From NCBI RefSeq assembly GCF_000208865.1, contig NC_018396.1:248001-312000 (forward strand): 64,000 nucleotides of DNA, in the 5' to 3' direction. How positions within the stretch are numbered: the first letter of the stretch is position 1; the number at the start of each line of letters is the position of its first letter. The position numbers were made by a program, and so were the translations under genes. This document shows positions 12,573 to 25,462 of the stretch, piece by piece. The notes beneath the pieces were generated by a model, which saw only the letters and a list, made by a program, of their open reading frames with translations, was not told the origin of the DNA and made no database searches. The stretch is from Neospora caninum Liverpool (taxonomy: Eukaryota; Apicomplexa; Conoidasida; Eucoccidiorida; Sarcocystidae).

Positions 12573-15500
12573 ATGGGGAGAACTTCGTCTTTGTCTCACT
12601 GCTCCTTTCTTCTCGCGACAAACGCGACGCATCTCGCTACGAATCAGGCTCGGGCTTGGACGCCTCCAATCGTCCTCCTCTGTCTCCTCTTGTATGTCTC
12701 CCCCGTGCCTTGCTGGAGCACGGGAATCTCGCGCCTCTCCTCAGTTACCTTGTTTCTTCGTCAGCAACTCTCCGTCGTCTTTTCGCTTCCGCTTTGGCTG
12801 CCTTTCTTTCGTGCTCTGCATCTTCTTCTCGCCTCCCCGCCTCTCTGGCTTAGCCTCCCCTCCTTACTTCCTTTTCCTCTCTCGCTTCAGGAACCGGCTG
12901 TCCTCGCTCTTCCTCTCTCATCTCCTCACTCGCGCCGTGGACGCGAAGGTTCAAGACCCAGCTCGACCGTCTGCTTGTCGATATGGTCTCCTTTCCTTGT
13001 CTTTGACTGTCTTTCCTTCCTTCGTCTGTCTCGCCTGGTCTTCATTCTCCTCTGCCTTCGTTTCCCCCCACTGGTGTTGGGCGGCCTCGTCCTCTACGCC
13101 CTGAGGAGAAAGCAAACTGCGAAAGCAACAACGCCTACCTTGTCACTCTTGTCGTTCTGGATTTTTGCTCCACTTTCGCTCGGTAAAAATGGGGAGTCTG
13201 ACACGGTTTCGCTCTGCCGCGCTTCGGCTGTTCCTGCATCCTGGTGGCCCTTCACCTTCTCCTTCCCCCCGCGCTCCTCTCCGTGCTCCCTTCCTGTTTT
13301 GTTTCCCTCTGCTCAGTCTCCTTCTTCCGCCTCTTCAATTGCCTGTGACCCTGACCCACAGCGCTCTCCCGCTCCGGCTCTGCCGTGTACTTCTCTTTCT
13401 CTAGGAGACCGACAAGACACAGATCCCGTCCCCTCGTGCTCCGTCTCCCCTTCCACGTCTTGGATTCCGGTACACCCCAAACGTGATCTCGCCCCCGGTT
13501 TCCTTCTCTGTTCGTTCTCGCTCTCTCGCTCGTCTGCGGTGCCTCGTCTTTCGGGCCATCGCCCCTCGTTCGCTCCCCGCCGCCGTCGCACTTACCGGTC
13601 CCCTCACCCTCCCCGGCCTTCTGTTTCTCTCTCCGCTTTGTCTTCTGTTCCTTCTTCTTCTTTCTCTTCCTCGTTCTCCCCTTTCTCGTCTGCGTCGTAT
13701 GATGGCCACGGACCTGTTTTCTCGGCGCCTCCCTTCCCCGTTTTTCTCCCTTCCTCTCTCCTCTCCATTTCTTCGCCAACCCCGCCTCTCGGTCTTTTTT
13801 CGGCACTGAGCAGAGCAGACGCGCCGCTCGTCACCGGCCTCCCAGCGAGGGAGGGCGCGAGCGACGCAAATTTAAAGGCCCGCGTGCCTCTCGGGGCTCA
13901 AAGCAACAGTGCTGGGGAAAGTACACACCAGAACCACCCAAACAACAGATGGCATCACCACGCAAGAAGCCCACACACACACGCCGACCAACTCGACGGA
14001 AGAGTCCCTCCACAGAGACTTGCCTCTAAACAGCAAACCCCTTGCCCCCCTTTCTCTTCTCCGTCGTCACTGTCTCCACTGTGCCCTCCGCCTAAGTGGG
14101 CAACGCCGGGGGCCCAGGGAGGTGCGCCGGCGCTGCGAAAAAACACTCCGAATCGTCGAGCGTTTCCCCCCGACAAGACTTTCCCTGAGTCGGTTGATGT
14201 TTCTCCACTTCCGCGCCGAGAGTTCGACGTGGGCACGAGAGGTTCTCGGAGCCGCCAGCCTCAAACAGAGCCGGCGAGGTGCCTTCCCCACTCTCCGACG
14301 CGTGACCAGAAAGGGACGAGGGATCCTCCCGCCGGGGCCTTTTCAGGCCTGCAGGCTTTGCCCCTGTCTCCTCCCTCGCGCCCAACGGCGCACCCGCAGA
14401 CTGCGGGGCGGCAAGCCTCGCCCTCTCGTGGGCCATTCCAAGGCGCCTTCGAAGAGCGCGGGGCGCTGCGCCTGGGACCGGAGACGCAGCGCGGCGGCGA
14501 CAGCCGGAGAGCGGAGGCTGCTGAGGGGCTGCCTTTTTCGCCCCCGCGAAACAGCGCAGGACCGCTGAGGCTTCGACCGTCAGGCGAGAATCCGGGCATC
14601 CTCGACGAAGTCAGAAAGCCCAAGGGAAGACGGCGAAGCGCGCCCGCCTTAGACACGAACCTCGAGGTTGGAGCTGTAAGCACGGCAGCATTCAAGCGTT
14701 TTGTGCCTCGATTCCCTCCGTTTAAATCGTGTGCCCACCATCTCGTGCACATCCTCAGCTGTGTGATTGCCGCCTTTCTCCCTTATTTTGCTTCTTCTTT
14801 CTCTCAGTGACCGTTGTGGTCCGTGCACCCATACGTCTCGGCGGGGTCTGCTACAACCCTCAGTCCAAAGAAAGCTCGGAACGTCTCAGGCGCGCGCCTT
14901 GTGCATCGTCTCAGCTGCGGCCCCGCACCTCTAAACAAAATCTTCCCACGCTTGCTGGACCTGCCGAATGCGCCGGGGCGTGCGCACGTGCTTCTTTCTT
15001 CTCAGGTGTATGAGGCACTCGTCACCAACATTGCGTCTGACCAACGGGCGTTTCTGCGTCTCGTGAAGCGCGTCTTGCCGTCTGATGAGATCCGCGGGGC
15101 GGCCGCGCAGGACGAAAGCGAGACAGGAGCTATGCCAGGACGTGATTGCCCCAAGTCTCGAAATCTCAACGTGCCGGTGACTGTGCATATCTCAAGGGTA
15201 AGGGGAGAGATCTACTGGTCCACGTCCTTCGCGGTGTATCTCTGTCGGTGTCTGTCGTTCTCTCTTTTTCTGTGTCTTTCTGTGGCTTTCGCCTCGCTGA
15301 GCAACAACACCTTTCGTGTCTCTGGTGCGAAGTGGGGACACCCAGCGATCTCGGCTTTTCCTTCTTCTCTTCCCGTTCGTCTTGTCCGTCTCCGTGTCTT
15401 GGCGACGCATTGCCCCTCTCTCTCAGCGCGTGTTGGTGGCGCGTCTCTGCGGCTCATCTGCCGTTTAAACCCTATCGTTCAGCTTCTGCAGGTTCTCCGG

Positions 15501-18500
15501 TTTCGTCCGCGACTCCCCGAGGTCGGCGCTGCCCATCCTGGCTCTTGCGGGGCTCGAGCTTCCTTCCGTCGACTCCCGTCTTCTGGAATCCGCTCTCAAC
15601 TCCGCGTGTCTCCTCTGCGTGTGCAGATTTCTCGGCGCCTCCGCGACAACGCCGACGGCGGCGCTTGGTCGAGACCGCCGGCGATTGGCGAACTTCTTTC
15701 GCCTGCGTCCTCCGTCCTGGTCACGCCTCTCCCCCTCGGCTCAGAGTCGACCTTTGCAGCTAGCCACGTGAGAGCAGGGAAAAGGATGCGCGCCGCAAAT
15801 CGCATTCGCTGACGCTGCAACTGGGGAACCTCGTAGAGTGGACGGAGCGACCGAGGCTTCCGGAACTCAACACGTTCACTGCTTGTGCACACGCCGAGTG
15901 CGGCGGAGACTTCCGCAGCTGGCTCGTAGATCGCGTAGCTCTCGCAGAGTTCTCCCGGTCATCCTGTCTGTTTGTTTCCTGTGGGAGGCTTCGCCTGTCG
16001 GGTCCTGGACACGGCCCCTCTGCACTTAGCCGCTCGGGGCTTTCTGGATCTGTGTCGCCCCCGCATCTGCCGATCCGCAAACGCCGCGTCGTTTCCACTT
16101 GGCGCTGGCATTGCACGGGCGTTCCCCTTCACCTGCCTGTGCGTGCGTGCCAGGTGTCCGGGAACCTTCTCCGGGAAGTAGCGGTTCTTGCGGATGCCCA
16201 GGAGGCGCCTGCGGCTGTGGCGGAGGCACAGCCCCTCGACCGCAGATTCAGGAGTCCGTTCGCTTCCTCGCTTTCGCTCCTTCCTGCCTCAGGGTCAGGA
16301 CGAGAAGCGAGCGAGGGCGCGGGGCGCGTCGAACAGGAGCCGAGTCGGACCTTTGGGTTCAACGAGAAGTTCTGGCCGAGCGCCTCTGCGGCTTTCGGAT
16401 CTGCTGATCGCCCGGCGCCGGGGTCCGCACGCAGCGCCGGCGACCGCGGAGACACAGACGCGCGCGACGAGCGGCGACAGTCCGATACTCAAGCGCACGG
16501 GAGAAGAAGCGTGTCGGCGGGAGACGCCGCCTGTCTGCCGCTCGCCGTCGTCGGCTTAGAGGTCGCCGCGAGAGTTGTTCGCATTGAGGAAGGCTACGCG
16601 ATCCTCAAACTCGCGTGTGCGTCGCCGCAGTCTGTATCTCTCCCTGCATCGGCGGAGGCATACGGGCGAGCTCGAGAAGACACGCGCGCGGCAGCAGCTT
16701 CGGAGACGCCCTGGGGCTTCCTCCATTGGTCGTCTGTTCGCTGGCCGGGAGACGCAAGTTCTGACGAGGCCCAGGACGGCGCCGAAGACCACGCAGCTAG
16801 ACGCGTCAACAAACGACCGCAGACGCGCGTCGATTTACGCCAGGTACGCGCCCAGATCGCCCTTGCCACACATTGATGCAGCAGGCAGCAAATACAGTTA
16901 TTCATGGACATGCGTGTATTTACGGATATATATATATATACATATATATATATATGTATTTATATATGTATTTATATGCGTATACAAGCACGCGAGTATC
17001 TGTTGGCTGGTGGAAATGGACTAGATTTGCTGTTTAGCGTTTGTTCTGAAGCTGCCGCCTCTTTGGTATACATACGAGTCGTATCTCCAGACGAAGGAGA
17101 GGCGAGAAGTGGAACATCTCTTTGCTCGTTCTAGCCTCGTGCGGCTGTCGACATGGAAATCAATAACTCCGTTTCTCGTCGGCCTTCCTCCACTTCTTCG
17201 CCGCTGTCTCTGCCTGTCTCCCTCTCCACTCACTATTCTTGTTGCCGCTCCGAGCTCTTTTCTCTCTCTCTTCCTCTCCCTCTCTTTCTCTCTCTGCTCC
17301 CCTTTCTCTTCCTGTCTTGCTGTTCTCTTTCGCCCCTTGGCGTTTCCTGATTCTCGTTCGCCGTGCTTTATTCCTCTCTCCGTCTCCCCGTTCAGCTGAT
17401 GATGCCCGGGGAGCTCGTGCGGGTGCGGCTCAAGGCTCCGCCCAGTGACACCTCTCCTCGCTGGCAAGTTCTCTACACTTGCCCTCCCTCTTCTCCTTCT
17501 TCTCCTTCTTCTTCTCCTTCTTCTTCTCCTTCTTCTTCTCCTTCCTCTCCTTCCTCTCCTTCTTCTTCTTCTCCTTCTTCTCCTTCTTCTTTTTCTGTCC
17601 CTAGTCCCGGCCTGGCAGAGGACGAAGCTTTGGGGCAGCTTGGTGTACGAAGGACGAACCACGAGGGCGAAGACCAAGCGGTCATTGAAGAGATTGTAAA
17701 GGACACGGAGCGAGAACCGGCGAGTGCCTTGTTCCTCTTAGACGATGAAGCCGCCCCTGGTGACGGTAAGGTGCTGGTGCACTTTTTTCATGTTTTCCAG
17801 AGAACCCGATTCACCTTTCGCTCTCTCTGCCGATACACCTCACACGCAGTGAGCCCTGTCGCGGCTCTGGTTTCTTCGCCTTTCCGTGTCACTTTCTCGT
17901 CGTCGAGGTCTGTTTCTGTTTCCTTTCCGCCCCCTTGCACGCGCGTGTCCGTCTTCCTTAGCCACCCTCCACGCTCTCAGGATGTCTCCCCTCGTCGTCC
18001 CCCTTACTCCTTCTTCCCCTTCTTTCTTCTCTTTCGATTCATGCCTCTTCTTCCTGTGCTCCTTCCTTCTCTGTTGCCTATTCCGGTCGCTGCTCTCGGT
18101 TCTACCCTTTCCGCCTCTTCTCTGTTTTTCTCATGCCGCCATGTCGCCGCGCGTGGTTCTGGTCTCACCTCCCAAATGCATCGCTTTCCGTCTGCTGTCT
18201 CTCTGCGTTCCCGGTCGAATGCCAAACCGCTGGTCCGTTAGTATTTGTGTCCTCAACGCGTCAATGAAATATCAGTAACGATAAAACGTATTTGGTTTAC
18301 AAAACCGCATCGAAAGTTCGCGCGTTGCCCGCATGTCTCTCTGCGTCTCTGTTTTTCATCTCGGCTTCTGCCTGGTTCCCTCAGCGTCGGTCGCCCATTC
18401 GGGCCGAACTCGCCGGCGTGGCGGGTATTCTCGGCAGCCTTCGAAGCCGCGCGAAGAAGACGAAAAGGCGTTTTTTCGGAGAGAGAGACATCGCCCTCGG

Positions 18501-21372
18501 CGGCCATCGTCCTCCCGAGACACAGACATCTCTGGGGCCTTCCTCGAAGACGAGATCTCGTCCTGGACGGCTGCGGCCGCTCCGGAGCACGCCTCGCCAA
18601 CGCTGCGCGATCGAGGCCTCTCGCCGCCGTCTGCTTCGGACAGTGGAGAGGCAGACCTGGATGAAGAGCTGTGGCTCTTGAGAGAAGAAGCGAAACTCCT
18701 CGCGCGTCTCCGAGAGACCGGTACCGACTCTGGAGACAGTCCGCAGCCAGCGCGAGACGCGGACGCCAGAGAGATGGAAGACGTGCGTCGCGCTCGACCT
18801 GCCGTTGTTTGCATTCTGGGGCACATTGACCACGGGAAAACGACGCTGCTGCGCGCGCTGAAGCTCAAGGCGCTGCTGCGGTTGCAACAGACTCTCGCGA
18901 AAAGAACGGCGGAGGAAAAGGCCCCAAAGAAAGGGCGAGATGGGCCCCGGGTGGCGGCAATCAACGACGGCCTTGATGCGAAGAAGCGGGCGATCCTGTC
19001 GGCAGCGGCCGAGGCAGGCGGCATCACGCAGCGTCTCTCTGCCTTTCAGGTAAGGTGAACAGAAGCCGGGAACGATCAGGCAAAATGGAGAGGCACGCAA
19101 CGCACAGAGAGGAGAAAGCGGAGGATGAAAAGAGACTCAGAGGCGGTCTTCTCGATGCCTGCAGCCGCACGGCGAGGGCCAGATGCCACACGGGACATAG
19201 GGCGACGAGAGTGGGGAGTGTTTCAACAGAAGCGGTTGAGGGCTTCCCCGCCTCTGCTTCATCCTGTTCGCAGCAGCTGTTCGACAGTGCCACTCTTCGT
19301 TTCCAGCAGGCGATAACCCGGGAACTTCCTCGCAGCCTTTGCCTCGCTTCTCTCGTTTTTTCTCCTTCTCTTCTCTGTTCCGGCCGCGCCTCCGACGTCT
19401 GTCTCTCTCTGTGGCGTTCTGGGTGCTGTACCTCTAGCTCGTGTACGCAGACTCGCCACTTGCGGCCTCGGCCTCTCCTCTCGCCTCCTCGGTGACTTTC
19501 CTCGACACGCCCGGGCACTCCGCATTTGAACAGATGCGAGAGCGTGCAGCCTCCGGCGCAGATTTAGCAGTCCTCGTCGTGGCAGTGGACGAAGGCGTGC
19601 AGCCGCAAACCGAGCGAAGCATCCACGTAAGCTCGGTTTGGGGTGTGCTTAAGCTTCCGTGAACGCTTTGCTGCGTTTCTACCGTCCGTCTGGACTCGGT
19701 TTGACTGAAGGCAGGTCCGCCCGGCACAGCAACGCGCCTGCCGGCAGTCCAGCCGTTCGCGGGAAAAATGACGCCGCGAGGCGGGGAGAGCCCGATGGTT
19801 GAGGAGCGGACTGATGCGCAGCTCGAGAAAAAGGAGTGTTTATCAGCTGCGTCTGGAGCATATCTCCCACGAGGTGGACTATTCCGTCAATCTGCTCACG
19901 AAATTCAAGATCGAGTGTGCTCTTCATGACGCGCCGGACGGGCGTGCCGAGCAACAGCTGCTTTCGATCCGCCCATACGTCTAGAGGAGTCAGATTGTAG
20001 AAATGAGTCGATGGGCTGAGACTGGGGAGTGACAAACAAATCCATCACGTCGCTCTCAGACATTCGACATATATATATATATATATATATATATACATTG
20101 GTAGATAGATAGATAAGGAGAGCGAGAGCTATTTTCGTAGGTATGTATATCTATATGTAACTGCATCTATATATATATATATATATATATAGTTGTATAT
20201 ATATGTATATATGGGTGGCTATGTATGGAGTGGTTGTCTCTGTTTGTGTACGAATATGGACGAAGTTGGTCCGAAGTCAATTTCTTTCCGTTCTTTTCTT
20301 TTGACTGTTGGGCAACCTTTGTGCGCGTTTGTTGTGTTGGTTCTCTCGGTTGTTCGCAGATTTGCCGTGCCGCGAATATTCCCATTGTTGTCGCGCTGAC
20401 GAAGCGCAGCCGGCTGTCGTCTGTATCGTCTCTTTCTTCTCCCTTTTCCTCCTCGGACTCTCCTCTGTCTTCGCCTCCGGTTATCCGGGTTCTCTCCCAG
20501 CTGGCTGAACACGGCGTGGTGACGGAACCTCTCGGCGGCGACGTGCAAGTCGGCCTCGTCGACGCAAAAGTGTTTCTGGACAAGTTTTCGGAGAAACAAA
20601 AACGAAGACAGGGCGGCACTGTCGAGCAGGGACGCTGCGAACCGGCGACAGGCTCCAAACGAAGACGGAATGGTGCAGAGATGCGGAGCAAAATGCTTCA
20701 AGAGCGAAGCCCAGAGCTCAAGATGGACGGCCAGCAGAGACTAGCAGAACGAGGAGAAGACGAGATAGGGGAAGACGAGATGGACGAAGACGGGGAGGGA
20801 GAGGTAGAGGAGGAAGAAGAGGAAGGCGCGAACGAACAGACTGATGATTTGGACGATCTAATTGAGAAGATTTTCCTCCAAGCAGAACTGCTAGAGTTGA
20901 AATCGAGTGTCGCTTGCCCTGGCGAAGGCCTCGTCATGGAGTCCTTTGTAGGAAAGGGAGTTGGAGGCTGTGCCTCGATTCTCCTAAAGCGGGGCTCTGT
21001 CCGGTGCGTTGTGGCCTTTTGAGTCCTTTTTGGTATTTTAGAGTCTAGGAGTTTCTGCTTTTTACCCCGGCAGACTTACCCGTTAGTGTGCTCCGTCCCC
21101 ACTGTTGTGTACCTTTTTTCGTCGCCGCCTGTCGGCCTATACGCACAGAAAAGAGTCGCGGCAGAGTGGCGAAAGACAGGCGCGTCTGTGGAGACGCGTC
21201 TCGCTTCTCAGCCTCTCATTGATAGATCCGTGTCTCTTTTCTCGGAGTTCGATCCCGCTCACCTTTCCTCCAACTGTCTATCTGTTGATACCTATCTATA
21301 CCTATCCATGTTCATATATATATATACCAATACACATGTTCAGGTATATATCTATCTCTATACGTATACATC

Positions 21373-21407
<35 letters not shown>

Positions 21408-22283
21408 GTATATCTATCGTTCTATATAATCCAGGCCTATCGATTCATTTGTACGTCTATCTACATACAAGCCGATTTTAACGTTCTTCTGGTTGGTCTG
21501 TGTGACGTTTCTTGTTTCCCATTTCACGCAGGAGAGGCGCGACGGTGTTGGCTGGGCCGTCTGTGTGTCGCGTGCGGCGCCTCTGTCTCCGCGGCACGTG
21601 CGGAGCAGAGCGCGGCCGCCTGGAGACGCTCAGAGCGGCTTCGCATGCGTCGGGGGGAGGCAAAAAGAGGAGCCGCCGAGCGCTCGAAGCCCACGCCGAG
21701 GCATCCCTCGACAGGGCTGTGGCTGCTCACTCTGGACACGAGAAAGGAACAGAGACGGAAGAGATCGAAGTCGACATCGGCTTCGCTGGCGAGGTGCTTG
21801 AAGTCTGCGGGTTTCCGTCCGAAAATTTGCCCCTTCCTGGAGAGACGTTTGTTGTTATCAACAGCGAAGCCGACGGACGACAACTGGCTGAAGTGAGCTT
21901 CGGTGTAATCTCCCAAACTCTATCTATGTATTCATGCAGAGCGGGCTTCGGTGGCCAATCTATGATTCTAGCAATGGGTTGCATCTCTATCCTTGGTTCC
22001 CTACTGTGGGCACATCACATGATGAGTGTCGGTCTAGAAGTTGATACACGTGCAGACTTCTCATCTATGACAATTTTGATTGCTATTCCTACAGGTACTA
22101 AAATCGTTATTTGTTTGGGTACCTGCAGTCCCCATAACTACCCCTCTTGTACCACCAAGGGTGAATAGAAGAGCGAAACTAAGGGCGGCCCATAGCTCAA
22201 CTGTTCGTGTAGTTGTATGACTAGCCATATAGGTTCAAAAGCGATCATGTCATTTCTGAAAGCGGCCGAATGTCCATATGCCG

Positions 22284-22318
<35 letters not shown>

Positions 22319-25300
22319 GGGTGTATAGGTACCTCTCGCTATACATAGGCAGACTGAGGAAGAGGTAGATCTATATTGTTTGTATCTATATTTTTATACA
22401 TTTGTAGAAAGGGAGGATTGGGATAACCGCCAGAGATGAAAGGAATACCGAAGAGGCGCATCGAATGAGACTCATCGTTTTGCGCCTCTTTTGTCTCTCT
22501 CCCGGTTCGGGGTGTCTTCGTCCCCTGCCACTTCCGTCGCTCTCTGTGCGTTTTGTCTCGCCACGCGTCTCCGCAGTTGAGCAGGCGAAAGCGGCAACGC
22601 TCGGAAGACATGCGACGTGCGCGGGAGGCGAAGATGCGCGTCCTCGACCGTCTGCTTCATGGAGAGGATGAGGTGAGGAGAAAGAAAGGAAGCAGTCAAG
22701 ACCCGCCGACGGGTTCCTCTGTGACGCGCTGCTCCTCCTTTGCCAGCTTAGCCTCGAATGCACGCTTCTCTGTTCCAGCTTTGTGTGCAAACACACAGTC
22801 GAAACTGTAACTCCGTTCACGGCAATCAAACGGCCGTTTGCTGATTATGATTTTAAACGTGATTCTGTCTCGACCCCCCCCCCCCCCAAGGAGATGACCA
22901 GATTTCATGGGAGGAGCAAATGCCGTTTTTTTGGTGTTGTCACTCTTCAGGCTCTTACTCTCCCCGTTGTGATCAAGGCCGACCAGCAGGGGACCGCTGA
23001 GGCCCTCGCGTCGGCGCTCGCTGGGCTTTGGGCTCCATCGCCCAAGGCCCCCGCTTCGACTGCGGTCGGCCTCGCCTCTGACTCTGCGTCAGAGACGGTC
23101 TCCGGCGTCTCCTCAGTTTCGTTAGACGGAGACAAACCCGGGGTCGGAGGATCTGCCGATGAGACAGCGGGATGGCCCGTCGCGGTCGGCGGCGCCGAAA
23201 CTGACGGGGGCGCTGCCGCCTCCGCGACCTCACAGACGGGGACTGTCTCCTCCTCGACGGCGACAGAGCCCGACGCGGTCGCAAGAGCGATCCGAGACAC
23301 GTGGACACGCCGCCTTGAGTACGATGAGGGGCGTGGTCAGCGGAAGAAGCGCGAGGAAGGCGAGACGAAAGGAGATACCTCAAGGGCGCAAGACGAGAGT
23401 CCGTCTCGAGAGGCGAGTGCAGTCGCGGAAGGAAAGCTGCGCGAGGCGTCTCCGCTGGCCGTCTTTCCGCGCCAAGGCGCAGCAGACCCAGCTGCTGACG
23501 CGGACAGTGAAGCCGGTAGAGACTCGATAAGCGCACAGAGGGCCGTAAGAGCCTCTCCTGCCTCGTCAGCATTTGGTCCTGCGTCGTCCGACTGGTCGAT
23601 GGACAGCGCTCTCAGGCACCGCGTAGGCGAGGAGCGCCAGTCGTTGGAGGGGCGAGGAAACACGGGGCGACGAACCGTTAAGATCCTCTCTGCCAAGGCG
23701 GGCGTTGTGTCCATCGAAGATGTGCAGGCGGTCGCTGTCTCGCGAGAGAAAAACAAACGCGGAAACGAGGCTGAACCAAAGCGCTGGAAGCACGGAGAAG
23801 CTGGGGCAGTTGTCGCCTTTGCGACGCCCGTCTCCAAACAAGTCAAGGTAGGAGAGATCGTGAGGCGAACAAGAGGGGGAGAATGAACGCGCGAAAGACG
23901 ATGTGCGAAGAAAGAAGGGAGGAGCGTGTACGTGAGACCCAATAAGGGAGACAACTAATTGAGATGACGGAGTCGCGAATACGGAGAGAATACGAGCGAG
24001 CACGAGAACAGAGAAAACGAGAGAAGAAACAGAGAAAGAGAACACAAAGGGCCGAGAGAGGGACTGGGGCCGTTGCACAGGGCGGGGGTCAGGCGTCGGT
24101 GAATGAAGCGGCGAGAAGGAAGGAGGAGAGTCAGACGCATGAAGCGCAAGGCAACATAATAGAGAAAAGGAACTATCCTAGGAAACCACGGCTGACCGCT
24201 CTACTCTGCGGTCTGTCTCCGGGTCGCGTTCGCCTCCTCTGGGGTTTCTCGCGGCCTTTCCCGACTGTCGCTGTCCTCGGGTCTCTGCGAGCTTGCTGCT
24301 GTCTTGTCCAGGAAGAAGCCGCATTGCAGGGGGCGACGCTGGTGGTGGCCGATGTCGTGTACGACGCCGTCGCGCAAGTTGAAGCGATTTTGAGGCGCAG
24401 ACATTTGCTTCGCCCGGATGAAGACGAGAAACGCGGTGAGGGGGAGAAGCCTGCGAAGAGCCAGGCGCTCTCCTCGCCCTCTACAACCGGAGAAAAGAAC
24501 AAGGGAGGCGACGCAGAGCGAGAAGACGGCGGTGGTAAAAAGGATGTAGGACTGAAACCCTACGCGGGAAAGGCGATAGTTAAAGCCCTCTTCCACCTCA
24601 AGGTAACTCTCATTGTCGAACGCCTGATGGAAAACACTGAACGACAGACTCAATCGGAACCTCCCAAAACCCCTCTCGAAACACCGATACGTGTATGCAA
24701 GCATATAGATTAACGTGCGTCTGCAGATAGATGTCACATTTATTTATTTATGTATTTATTTATTTATGTATTTATTTATTTACGTATTTATTTATTTATA
24801 TATAAATAGACATGGTTAGGTGTGGGTGTTTCGGTGTCTGTGTTTGTCTCTGAGTTTGGCGCTCTGCCGTTTTTCGGTACGTGCCTGGTTCTAGGTGCGC
24901 CTCTAGACAGACTGCTTCGGTCACGCCTTTCCGGGCACATTGTTGTGTTTTTGTTTAGACTGGCCTCGTCGCGGGCTGCAGCGTGGAGGAAGGCGAGGTG
25001 AATCTTGGGGCTGTCGTGCAAGTCATGCGCGACGGCCGTCTCATCCACGAGGTGAGAAGCCTCTTTGTGTCGACAGTGAATTCACTGTACTACCGCGACA
25101 AGCCCTTTTCTTTCCCGCGCAAGCGAGGTTTAGTCTTGCGCCCGTGCCCACGGTGCGCGCGCGAGACAGAAATCGACTCCGGAGGGGTGCCAGGCTGCGA
25201 CGGAGACCCGTGCAGAGTTGCACGAGTCGTTTAGGCGGCAAACATAGGTTTTCGGCTATATGTCTGGCCGGTGTCCGTGCATGTGGCTCTGCATTTTCTA

Positions 25301-25425
25301 TCAGGAACTGGAAGTGCTCTGCTTCTTTGCCTTTGTACTGATCGCCCTTTCGCTTGAGCGTGTGTGGTAGCGTCTCACGGAAACGAAAACACCATCGCCA
25401 TACGACAAACAGCGCCCTTCCCCCT

Positions 25426-25462
<37 letters not shown>

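Noticed and set aside
13252..13806. Long Arg/Lys/Glu-rich open frame on the minus strand
   Set aside because: It is the antisense of the C/T-rich IF-2 exon 1. Pyrimidine-rich coding DNA gives stop-poor, Arg/Glu-rich complements.
14808..15005. Open segment before IF-2 exon 2 considered as its 5' extension
   Set aside because: An acceptor at 14807 would put TGA in frame, whereas joining 14675 to 15006 keeps phase 0 with a strong acceptor at 15005.
15838..16153. Open frame continuous with IF-2 exon 4 (contains [10 protein letters not shown])
   Set aside because: Only a poor acceptor without a pyrimidine tract precedes it; the acceptor at 16153 is better. Left as an uncertainty, not a separate exon.
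17021..17677. Minus-strand frame with a long poly-Arg run
   Set aside because: Antisense of the TTCTCC repeat in IF-2 exon 5; no domain or splice support.
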